Assembly (NCBI GenBank): GCA_003490025.1
Contig: DNJC01000110.1
Span: forward strand, 1-29,841
Direction: 5' to 3'
DNA length: 29,841 nucleotides
DNA from: Geobacter sp.
GTDB taxonomy: Bacteria > Desulfobacterota > Desulfuromonadia > Geobacterales > Geobacteraceae
This document shows, piece after piece, positions 13,683-20,585 of the stretch (the first letter of the stretch is position 1; each line of letters starts with the position of its first letter). The notes below the pieces were generated by a model that was not told the DNA's origin, searched no databases, and saw only the letters and a list, made by a program, of their open reading frames with translations. The position numbers and the translations under genes were made by a program.

Positions 13683-15878
13683 ATGGACATCCCCGCTACG
13701 CTCCTCAAGCGCCCAGGGAGGCTTTTGATCGTAGAGGACAGCGCCACGCAGGCGGAACTCCTTGAAGGACTGCTGCTTCAGCACGGCTACCAGGTCCAAG
13801 TGGCGAGAAACGGACGCGAGGGGCTGGAGAAGACGAGGGAGCTGCTGCCGGAGCTGGTGCTTTCCGACATCATGATGCCGGAGATGACCGGATTCGAACT
13901 CTGCAACGCGATCAAGAGCGACAAGCGACTGAAGCGGATCCCCGTGATACTCCTTACCTCCCTTGACGACCCGAAGGACCTGATCAGGGGCCTCGAGTGC
14001 AGGGCGGACAATTTCATCACCAAGCCTTACCGGGAGCAGGACCTCCTGTTAAGGATCGAGACGATACTTGCCGGCGGGGAGCCAAGCGCTGGGGGGGAGC
14101 AGGGGGTGATCACCTATGCCGGGCGCCAGTACCGGATAGATGCCGACCGGCAGCAGATCATCACACTGCTTTTGTCGACGTACGAGACTGCGGTGCAAAA
14201 AAACAACGAGCTCTTGAGCATCCAGAGCCAGTTGGGCGACCTGAACGAGCAGCTCGAGGAGAGGGTGGCGCAACGGACCGAGTCGCTCCAGCAGGAGGTG
14301 CAGGAAAGAAAGCGCGCGGAGGAGACCCTCTCGGAGGTGACCCGGCGCCTGCAACTCGCCACCGCCTCCGCGCATCTCGGCATCTGGGACTGGGACATCG
14401 ACCGCGACGGCATGATCTGGGACGACAAGATGTACGAACTCTACGGGATACCCCCCGGAACTCAGCTGTCCGGAATCGAGAGCTGGGAGCAACGCCTGCA
14501 CCCGGACGATCTCCCGATGGTGCAGGCGGCGCTTGAGGCTGCGCTGCACGGCGAGGGGGAGTACGCCATCGAGCACCGCGTCCTTCCCATCGGCGGGCCC
14601 TTGAGGCACATCAAGGCGAACGGGATAGTTATACGGGATGAAACCGGAAGGGCTGTCCGCATGACAGGTCTGAACCAGGACATCTCGGCACAGAAAAACC
14701 TCGAAGAACAGTTGCGCCAGGCGCAGAAGATGGAAGCCATCGGCCAGTTCGCGGGCGGCATAGCGCACGACTTCAACAACATCCTCACCGCCATTCTCGG
14801 CTTTTCCAGCCTGCTGCAGATGAAGATACCGGAACACGATCCGCTGCGCTTCAATGTCGACCAGGTGGTGGTGGCTGCCGAACGGGCTGCCGGCCTCACC
14901 CAGAGCCTCCTCGCCTTCAGTCGAAAGCAGGTGCTGAACCTCCGCCCGGTAAGCCTGAACGAGGTGATCAAGAAGGTCGACAAGTTCGTGGGACGCATCA
15001 TCGGCGAGGACATAAAGCTGCAATTCATCTTCAAGGAGGAGGATATCGTCGTCAACGCCGACAGCGGACAGATCGAGCAGGTGCTGCTGAATCTGGCGAC
15101 CAACGCCAGGGACGCGATGCCGCAGGGGGGGGTGTTTTCCATCGTCACGGAGACGGTGCAGATCGACCAGGAATATATCGATTTCTACGGTTTCGGCGCC
15201 CTGGGCTATTTCGCACGGATCGCCGTCTCCGACTCCGGGATCGGCATGGACGCGGAAATCAGGAAAAGGATCTTCGACCCGTTCTTCACCACGAAGGAGG
15301 TGGGCAAAGGGACGGGGCTTGGGCTGTCCATCGTCTACGGGATCGTCCAACAGCACAAGGGGTTCATAAACGTCTACAGCGAGCCGGGAAGGGGGACCAC
15401 CTTCAGTATCTACCTGCCGCTGGGCAAGGCGGAACAGGCAGTCAGGGCCGAGCAGGCGGAAACGCAGATACCGGTGGGGGGGACGGAGACGATACTTCTG
15501 GCGGAGGACGATGCCCTGGTCCGCGACCTTTCCAGGACGGTGCTCACCGATTTCGGCTACACGGTACTTGAGGCGACCAACGGAGAGGAGGCGGTGCGCG
15601 TATTCCTGGAGCACCGGGACCAGGTGCGGCTTTTGCTCTTCGACATAGTGATGCCCAAGAAAAACGGCAAGGAGGCGTACGAAGAGATCCGCAGGGCGGC
15701 GGGGAATGTCAAGGTGATCTTCCTGAGCGGGTATCCGGCGGAGGTGATCGGGAGCACCGGGCTCCTTGAGCAAGGGGCGAACCTCATCATGAAGCCGGTC
15801 CATCCGCAAAACCTGCTGAGAAGGATACGCGAAGAGCTGGATCGGCCGGCACCGGCAGGACAGCAGGCAGGAGAGTGA
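13683..15878 (+). CDS. Hybrid histidine kinase REC-PAS-HisKA-HATPase-REC
   Basis: A 731-residue soluble signalling protein. Order: receiver 1 (13-130, phospho-Asp62 in LSDIMMP), coiled-coil linker (about 185-235, ERVAQRTESLQQEVQERKR), PAS (235-350, WDWDIDRDGMIWDDKMYELYG), HisKA with His362 in GGIAHDFNNIL, HATPase (465-580, GKGTGLGLSIVYG), and receiver 2 (600-720, Asp654 in LLFDIVMP). The GIAHDFNNIL box marks the large environmental kinase group often found in Geobacter. The start ATG 13683 has GGGAGG six bases upstream; in-frame starts further up lie in untranslated leader. Its stop is three bases from cheR. Phosphate may enter at receiver 1 from another kinase, and the protein may act on CheB. 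The stimulus is unknown. Confidence 0.93.
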   Translation: MDIPATLLKRPGRLLIVEDSATQAELLEGLLLQHGYQVQVARNGREGLEKTRELLPELVLSDIMMPEMTGFELCNAIKSDKRLKRIPVILLTSLDDPKDLIRGLECRADNFITKPYREQDLLLRIETILAGGEPSAGGEQGVITYAGRQYRIDADRQQIITLLLSTYETAVQKNNELLSIQSQLGDLNEQLEERVAQRTESLQQEVQERKRAEETLSEVTRRLQLATASAHLGIWDWDIDRDGMIWDDKMYELYGIPPGTQLSGIESWEQRLHPDDLPMVQAALEAALHGEGEYAIEHRVLPIGGPLRHIKANGIVIRDETGRAVRMTGLNQDISAQKNLEEQLRQAQKMEAIGQFAGGIAHDFNNILTAILGFSSLLQMKIPEHDPLRFNVDQVVVAAERAAGLTQSLLAFSRKQVLNLRPVSLNEVIKKVDKFVGRIIGEDIKLQFIFKEEDIVVNADSGQIEQVLLNLATNARDAMPQGGVFSIVTETVQIDQEYIDFYGFGALGYFARIAVSDSGIGMDAEIRKRIFDPFFTTKEVGKGTGLGLSIVYGIVQQHKGFINVYSEPGRGTTFSIYLPLGKAEQAVRAEQAETQIPVGGTETILLAEDDALVRDLSRTVLTDFGYTVLEATNGEEAVRVFLEHRDQVRLLLFDIVMPKKNGKEAYEEIRRAAGNVKVIFLSGYPAEVIGSTGLLEQGANLIMKPVHPQNLLRRIREELDRPAPAGQQAGE

Positions 15879-15881
15879 ACC

Positions 15882-17309
15882 ATGCCTCAGCGCCTGAACG
15901 AGCCGACCCTCACGAGGCTGAGCGGGTTCCTCGCCAGGGAGATGGGGCTGATGTTCCCCAGGGAGCGCTGGAGCGATCTGGAAAGGGGGATGATCCCCGC
16001 CGCGAAGGCGTTCGGCTTCGCAGCCGTCGAGGAGTGCATCGCCTGGCTTCTTTCCGCCCACCTCACGCGCAGGCAGATCGAGATCCTGGCTGCCTTTCTG
16101 ACCATCGGCGAGACCTACTTTTTCCGCGATCCCCGCGTGTTCGAGGTGCTGGAGCAGCAGATACTCCCGGAACTGTTGCGTGCACGACGCGGAGGGGACC
16201 AGCGGCTGCGGCTCTGGAGCGCGGGGTGTGCCAGCGGCGAAGAAGCCTACAGCATCGCCATCGTGCTGCATCGCCTGGTCAGGGACCTGGATCAGTGGAA
16301 CCTCTTCATCCTGGCCACGGATATTAACGCCGCGGCTCTTGCCAAGGGAAGGGGCGGGGTCTACGGCGACTGGTCCTTCCGTAACGCCCCCGCGTGGTTG
16401 AAGGAGCATTATTTTACACGGGAAGGGGAGGGGCATTACCAGGTTATCGCCCCGGTGCGACGCATGGTCTCCTTCGAGTACCTGAACCTCGCCGAGGACA
16501 GCTACCCCTCTCTCTACAGCAACTCCAACGCCATGGACGTCATCATGTGCCGCAACGTGCTGATGTATTTCGCGCCTGAAATGGCGCACATGGTGGTCGA
16601 CAAGCTGAACAGGGCACTGGTGCAGGGGGGGTGGCTGATCGTGAGCCCGACCGAGCATGCGAGAATCGCCGCCGAGCCGCTGGAACCTGTCAGTTTCGAC
16701 GGTGCCATCTTGTACAGAAAAGAGGCGCCGCCTTACCAGCCGCCGGAGGTGGCGCCGCCCCTTCCGGAGGCGGAGGCGGTGCAGACAACGCCGGTGACGG
16801 CAAAGTCGCTCGAGTGCGCCGAGACCATGTACGGGAAAGGGGAGTACCATGAGGCCGCGGCGCTTCTCAGTGCACTCTACGACGGCGCGGTCATCCCGGT
16901 CGGCCCCATGACACTGCTGATCAGGTGTCACGCCAACCGAGGCGAACTCGATGCGGCACTGGAGCTTTGCGATGCGACGCTCGAAAGGGAGAAAATGGAT
17001 CCGGCGCTTCATTTCCTGCGGGCAGAGATCCTGCAGGAAAAGGGGAGAAGCGAGGAGGCGCTGGACTCCCTGAACCGTGCGCTATACCTGGATCCTGAAC
17101 TTGTGCTGGCCCATTTCGTCCTGGGCAATCTCTGCATCTGGAGCGGGCGCCCGGAGAAAGCCCGAAAGCATTTCCGCAATGCGCTGGCGCTTCTGGAGAG
17201 GTATCAACCTGACGATATCCTTCCCGATTCCGAAGGTATGACGGCGGCAAGGGTAAGGGAAATCATCCGCTCCACGATGCCGGACGCTTCCCCCTCTTCG
17301 ACGGGATGA
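15882..17309 (+). CDS. cheR: CheR-type protein-glutamate methyltransferase with C-terminal TPR repeats
   Basis: A 475-residue protein. The CheR core (1-275) has an all-alpha N-domain, ETYFFRDPRVF, the SAM-binding SAGCASGEEAYS, ATDINAAAL and the signature CRNVLMYF. A proline-rich linker (280-300) leads to a tetratricopeptide region (about 305-450, with DPALHFLRAEIL and KARKHFRNALALL). CheR adds methyl groups to receptor glutamates; TPR-extended forms often bind partner proteins instead of a receptor pentapeptide. It is spaced three bases from the hybrid kinase and 28 from cheB, so the three are one operon. No methyl-accepting receptor is in the window, so the methylated target is unknown. C-terminal domain limits are approximate. 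Confidence 0.93.
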   Translation: MPQRLNEPTLTRLSGFLAREMGLMFPRERWSDLERGMIPAAKAFGFAAVEECIAWLLSAHLTRRQIEILAAFLTIGETYFFRDPRVFEVLEQQILPELLRARRGGDQRLRLWSAGCASGEEAYSIAIVLHRLVRDLDQWNLFILATDINAAALAKGRGGVYGDWSFRNAPAWLKEHYFTREGEGHYQVIAPVRRMVSFEYLNLAEDSYPSLYSNSNAMDVIMCRNVLMYFAPEMAHMVVDKLNRALVQGGWLIVSPTEHARIAAEPLEPVSFDGAILYRKEAPPYQPPEVAPPLPEAEAVQTTPVTAKSLECAETMYGKGEYHEAAALLSALYDGAVIPVGPMTLLIRCHANRGELDAALELCDATLEREKMDPALHFLRAEILQEKGRSEEALDSLNRALYLDPELVLAHFVLGNLCIWSGRPEKARKHFRNALALLERYQPDDILPDSEGMTAARVREIIRSTMPDASPSSTG

Positions 17310-17337
17310 GGGGGGTGGCTTCCCAACGGGGTGAAAC

Positions 17338-18372
17338 ATGATCAAGGTCTTGATAGTCGACGATTCAGCAGTGGCTCGCGAACTGATCGAGCATGTGCTG
17401 GCTCAGGACCCCGAAATAGAGATAGCCGGGTCCGTCAAGGACGGAACCGAGGCGCTTGAGTTCCTGGAACGATATCGTCCGGATGTCGTGACCATGGATG
17501 TGCAGATGCCCGGCATGGATGGCTTCGAGACCACCCGGCGGATCATGTCGCAGTACCCCCTGCCGGTCGTGATAGTCACTGCGATGCTGGATCCGAAGGC
17601 GGATTCGGCGATATTCCGAACCCTCGAAGCGGGAGCGCTGGTGATCCTGCAGAAGCCTCCGGCCGTCGACCACCCGGACTATCGCCGGGCCGCAGCTGAA
17701 CTGCTGCAGACCGTAAGGCTCATGTCCGAGGTGAAGGTCGTGCGCAGGCTGGTGAGGCAGACGGCGGGGAAAAAGGTGGCGGCCGCGGAACGGGAGAAGG
17801 CCGCAGCCGTGCAGGTAGTCGCCATTGGCGCCTCCACGGGTGGGCCGGTCGTGGTGCAAACCATCCTCGCATCGCTGCCGGGCGACTTCCCGATACCGCT
17901 TCTGGTGGTGCAGCACATGGCGGACGGGTTCATCGCCGGCTTCGCCGAGTGGCTGGACAACTCCTGCCGCATCAGGGTGAAACTTGGCGAACAGGGGGAG
18001 CGCCCCCTGGCGGCAACCGCCTACGTTGCGCCGGGCGGTATGGAAATGGGGGTCGACCAGGCGGGGAGGATCGAACTGAAACCCGGGGCGGCGGGGCAGT
18101 CTCTCTGCCCGTCCGTCTCCTACCTTTTTCACAACGTCGCGAAAAGGTTCGGCAAGAACTCCGTCGGGATCATCCTCTCCGGCATGGGGGCTGACGGCGC
18201 CGAGGGGCTGAAGGCGATGCGCGAACGGGGCGCGGTGACCGTTGCGCAGGACGAGGAGAGTTCCGTCATCTTCGGCATGCCTGCCGTGGCGATAAGATTG
18301 CGCGCAGCCCTCCACGTACTTCCGCCGGAAGGGATCGTCTCGCTGCTGCAGACCGTGGCAAAGCGGGGCTAG
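17338..18372 (+). CDS. cheB: CheB protein-glutamate methylesterase/response regulator
   Basis: A 344-residue protein with receiver (1-125, Asp9 and phospho-Asp54 in VTMDVQMPGMDGF), a linker with an Ala/Lys/Glu-rich stretch (140-158), and the esterase domain (158-344) with the triad Ser166 (GASTGGP), His193 (VVQHMADGF) and Asp286 (GMGADGAEG). It removes methyl groups from receptor glutamates and deamidates glutamines once phosphorylated. GGGGTGAAAC precedes the ATG. It ends the operon begun by the hybrid kinase, which, in the absence of CheA, is the nearest candidate phosphodonor. A GC hairpin (CCCCCTC/GAGGGGG, 17290-17314) lies between cheR and cheB. Confidence 0.95.
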   Translation: MIKVLIVDDSAVARELIEHVLAQDPEIEIAGSVKDGTEALEFLERYRPDVVTMDVQMPGMDGFETTRRIMSQYPLPVVIVTAMLDPKADSAIFRTLEAGALVILQKPPAVDHPDYRRAAAELLQTVRLMSEVKVVRRLVRQTAGKKVAAAEREKAAAVQVVAIGASTGGPVVVQTILASLPGDFPIPLLVVQHMADGFIAGFAEWLDNSCRIRVKLGEQGERPLAATAYVAPGGMEMGVDQAGRIELKPGAAGQSLCPSVSYLFHNVAKRFGKNSVGIILSGMGADGAEGLKAMRERGAVTVAQDEESSVIFGMPAVAIRLRAALHVLPPEGIVSLLQTVAKRG

Positions 18373-18382
18373 CAGTCGGCGG

Positions 18383-18411
18383 TTGCAAGCTTCGGGCATT
18401 TTATGTATAGA
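18383..18411 (+). promoter_or_regulatory. Promoter upstream of the glycosyltransferase gene
   Basis: TTGCAA (18383-18388), a 17-bp spacer, and TATAGA (18406-18411), just after the cheB stop. It would give a leader of about 110 nt before GTG 18527. Confidence 0.5.
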
Positions 18412-18526
18412 TAGAGTCGGTCTCAGGTCAATCTCACCCCCGGGAGCCGCACTAATCCATGTATCGATCAACCCCCCACCTGCCGGCCAGCCTGAATCCC
18501 CCGTTCCTGCCTGGGAGGGCGCCAGC

Positions 18527-19621
18527 GTGAAGGCGACCCTGTTGAAGCGGCTCGACACCGTGCTGGGGCCGCTGATCACGCGGCTTCTCTGGAAGAGAAG
18601 GGATTTCCCGGCCCATACTCCGCCACGTTCCATCCTGTTCATCCGACCCGGAGGCATCGGAGATGCCATCCTGCTGGCCCCTGCGCTGAGGGCGGTTCAG
18701 GCTGCCTATCCCGGCTGCCATGTCGATCTCCTGGCTGAACGGCGCAACGCCTCGGCTTTTCTGCTCTCTCCCGGTTGGCACAAGATCTACCGTTACGATT
18801 CCCCCTCCGAGCTTTCCGAAGTTCTTGGCAAGTGCTACGACGTCGTCGTCGACACGGAGCAGTGGTACCGGCTTTCCGCCGTCGTCGCCCGCATCGTGCA
18901 TGCCCCCAAGGCCGTCGGTTTCGCCACCAACGAAAGGGCGCGGCTCTTCACCCACCCGGTTTCCTACTCGTTGCAGGAATACGAGGCGATCTCCTTCCTG
19001 GGCCTCTTGCGCCCCCTCGGCATAGAGCCCCCCGAAACCATCTCCGTTCCTTATCTCACCCTGCCGCCTGCGGCGGTGCAGGCTGCCGAGGCGCTCTTGT
19101 CGCCGCTTGGCGGCAAGCCGTTCGTCGCCATCTTCCCCGGGTCGAGCGTGGCGGAGAAGGAGTGGGGCGCCGAGAACTATCGCCTGCTGGCGTCGGCGCT
19201 GGTCGCGGCGGGGATTGCCGTCGTCATCGTCGGTGGGGCTGACACACGCGAGGCGGGCGATCGGATCGCCGGGGGCGGGGTTGCGCTCAACCTGGCGGGG
19301 CAGGGCTCGCTCGCGACGAGTGCCGCCGTCATCGGTGCGGCGAAGTTGCTGGTGAGCGGGGATTCGGGGCTGCTGCATATCGCGGCGGGGCTGGGCAAGC
19401 CTACGGTTTCGCTCTTCGGGCCGAGCGACCCTGTCAAGTGGGCTCCAAAAGGGGAGGGGCATCAGGTTTTCAGCACCGAGCTTCCGTGTGCTCCCTGTTC
19501 CAGGTTCGGCACCGTCCCCCGGTGCGGTCGTCCCGAAGGTTGCATGGACGCCGATCCGGTCAAGGTCGCCGAGGCCGTTATACGCAGTTTCACTGTTGTT
19601 TCATCATTCAAACAACAGTGA
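18527..19621 (+). CDS. Glycosyltransferase family 9 (lipopolysaccharide heptosyltransferase-like)
   Basis: A 364-residue peripheral cytoplasmic enzyme of the ADP-heptose transferase family that builds the lipopolysaccharide inner core. Recognisable are LFIRPGGIGDAILLAPALRA near residues 37-56, the second Rossmann half starting FVAIFPGSS, and GDSGLLHIAAGLGKPTVSLFG with the sugar-nucleotide-binding loop. A cysteine-rich end (PCAPCSRFG, RCGRPEGC) is common in this family. The start GTG 18527 is chosen for GGGAGG eight bases upstream; the frame is open to 18383 but that part overlaps the promoter and reads poorly. It stands alone here, without other LPS genes, so the exact sugar and acceptor are not known. 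Confidence 0.85.
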   Translation: MKATLLKRLDTVLGPLITRLLWKRRDFPAHTPPRSILFIRPGGIGDAILLAPALRAVQAAYPGCHVDLLAERRNASAFLLSPGWHKIYRYDSPSELSEVLGKCYDVVVDTEQWYRLSAVVARIVHAPKAVGFATNERARLFTHPVSYSLQEYEAISFLGLLRPLGIEPPETISVPYLTLPPAAVQAAEALLSPLGGKPFVAIFPGSSVAEKEWGAENYRLLASALVAAGIAVVIVGGADTREAGDRIAGGGVALNLAGQGSLATSAAVIGAAKLLVSGDSGLLHIAAGLGKPTVSLFGPSDPVKWAPKGEGHQVFSTELPCAPCSRFGTVPRCGRPEGCMDADPVKVAEAVIRSFTVVSSFKQQ

Positions 19622-19622
19622 A
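19589..19622. terminator. Hairpin at the end of the glycosyltransferase gene
   Basis: Perfect 13-bp arms TTCACTGTTGTTT (19589-19601) and its complement (19610-19622) with an 8-base loop. The stop codon lies in the right arm. No T-run follows, so termination is possible but not certain; it lies between convergent genes. Confidence 0.55.
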
Positions 19623-19673
19623 CGACAGAGAAGAGCAGTAAGGGCGGGACAAACACCAAAAGGTGGGGAGGGC

Positions 19674-19934
19674 TCACTCAAGCTCGTAGTGATGATTCGG
19701 GTTGTTCTTTATCTCGTGGTACATCCTGTCCGGGGCTAGGTCAAGGCCGTTGGGCCACACTAAAACCCCATGCTCGATACGAACTTCGCTTACCGCATGA
19801 TCATCCCGTAGTGCCTGGAAAACCCCGGTGCAGAAAGATTCGTGGATGCGTAAAGTGCCACTCAGGCCATCGGAGAACCTGATCGCCAGCGTTCGCGGGG
19901 CTACTGATTGAACTTCTTCTATGTCCCAGTACAT
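19674..19934 (-). CDS. DUF2442 domain protein
   Basis: An 86-residue protein of unknown function matching the DUF2442 pattern: MYWDIEEVQSVAPRTLAIRFSDG at the start, a hydrophobic middle, and VRIEHGVLVWPNGLDLAPD towards the end. It follows the DUF4160 gene by ten bases on the same strand, with AGGATAGG before its ATG. Such two-gene units recur in many bacteria and have the size and layout of toxin-antitoxin modules, but no activity is implied by sequence. GC content is lower than in flanking genes, in line with possible horizontal gain. Confidence 0.82.
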   Translation of the reverse strand: MYWDIEEVQSVAPRTLAIRFSDGLSGTLRIHESFCTGVFQALRDDHAVSEVRIEHGVLVWPNGLDLAPDRMYHEIKNNPNHHYELE

Positions 19935-19944
19935 ATCCTATCCT

Positions 19945-20205
19945 CTAGTTTAAAGGTTCAATATCCTTCGGCCGTTCCTTTGCGAGACACAATTCCCAGT
20001 CCTCGATCAACTCCGCCTGATGCAGCCTTGCCCATCTCAAGACAAGTTGCGCAATTCGCGGTGGAAGGCTACCTTCGCTGATCACCAATCTATTGATGTC
20101 GATTGTAGCTTTTGCGTCTCCATATATAGCATGGAAGTGTGGTGGAGCATGTTCATTCCAGTACATCTGGATGATAATCCCGTAGAAAACGCTTATGGTT
20201 GGCAT
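19945..20205 (-). CDS. DUF4160 domain protein
   Basis: An 86-residue protein of unknown function with the DUF4160 hallmark near the N-terminus: MPTISVFYGIIIQMYW, then NEHAPPHFHAIYGD, with two conserved His that might bind metal or act in catalysis. The C-terminal half is helical (AQLVLRWARLHQAELIEDWELC). I chose ATG 20205 because GGGAGG stands four bases upstream; an extension to 20250 has no ribosome site. It is the first gene of a two-gene operon with the DUF2442 gene, driven by the promoter at 20232-20260. Mode of action is unknown. Confidence 0.82.
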   Translation of the reverse strand: MPTISVFYGIIIQMYWNEHAPPHFHAIYGDAKATIDINRLVISEGSLPPRIAQLVLRWARLHQAELIEDWELCLAKERPKDIEPLN

Positions 20206-20231
20206 ATGGCCTCCCAGAAACAGACGGTAAA

Positions 20232-20260
20232 ATAGTATGTTAGTCGGCAATGTGTGTCAA
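20232..20260 (-). promoter_or_regulatory. Promoter of the DUF4160-DUF2442 operon
   Basis: On the minus strand, TTGACA (20260-20255), a 17-bp spacer, and TACTAT (20237-20232), 26 bp before the start codon. No clear operator palindrome overlaps it. Confidence 0.65.
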
Positions 20261-20361
20261 GGAGAACCTCCCTGAACTTTCGGGGCCGATCCAGGCACTG
20301 GATACGCCGGAACGAGGTCTCTGCTCCAATGAGAAATTTTCATTTGCCTGAAACAAAAGCC

Positions 20362-20390
20362 TTGACTTTGTCACGGTGAATTGGTAAAAA
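20362..20390 (+). promoter_or_regulatory. Promoter of tRNA-Val (and probably thrS operon)
   Basis: TTGACT (20362-20367), a 17-bp spacer and TAAAAA (20385-20390), placing the transcript start about 20 bases before the tRNA. The -10 is a modest match. Confidence 0.5.
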
Positions 20391-20416
20391 GTTCGAGTTC
20401 CACGCAACAGGAACGC

Positions 20417-20491
20417 AGGCGCGTAGCTCAGGGGTAGAGCACTAGCTCGACACGCTAGGGGTCGGCGGTTCGAAACCGCCCGCGCCTACCA
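20417..20491 (+). tRNA. tRNA-Val (anticodon GAC)
   Basis: 75 bases that fold fully: acceptor AGGCGCG/CGCGCCT, D-arm GCTC/GAGC, anticodon stem CTAGC/GCTAG around loop TCGACAC (anticodon GAC, Val codons GUC and GUU), variable loop GGGTC, T-arm GGCGG-TTCGAAA-CCGCC, discriminator A and an encoded CCA. It stands alone, 95 bases before thrS and separated from it by a terminator-like hairpin. Confidence 0.95.
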
Positions 20492-20523
20492 TCAGAAAAT
20501 GACCTTCTGTACGAGGTTCGACG

Positions 20524-20556
20524 GAGGCATCGAGTTTCGATGCCTCTTTCTGTTTT
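20524..20556 (+). terminator. Intrinsic terminator or attenuator between tRNA-Val and thrS
   Basis: GAGGCATCGA (20524-20533) and its perfect complement (20537-20546) close a 3-base loop and are followed by TTTCTGTTTT. Only 29 bases remain before the thrS start, with no promoter visible in between, so it may act as an attenuator. Confidence 0.75.
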
Positions 20557-20585
20557 GTCATCAGTTTTTCAAAAAGGGGCTTTGC

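Noticed and set aside
14049..17012. A 987-codon open frame on the minus strand opposite the hybrid kinase and cheR
   Set aside because: The plus-strand frames carry complete, well-conserved domains. The antisense product is rich in Arg, His, Leu and Val with no domain pattern, as expected from high-GC codon bias.
18383..18526. An N-terminal extension of the glycosyltransferase
   Set aside because: It overlaps a good promoter and has no ribosome site; GTG 18527 is preceded by GGGAGG.
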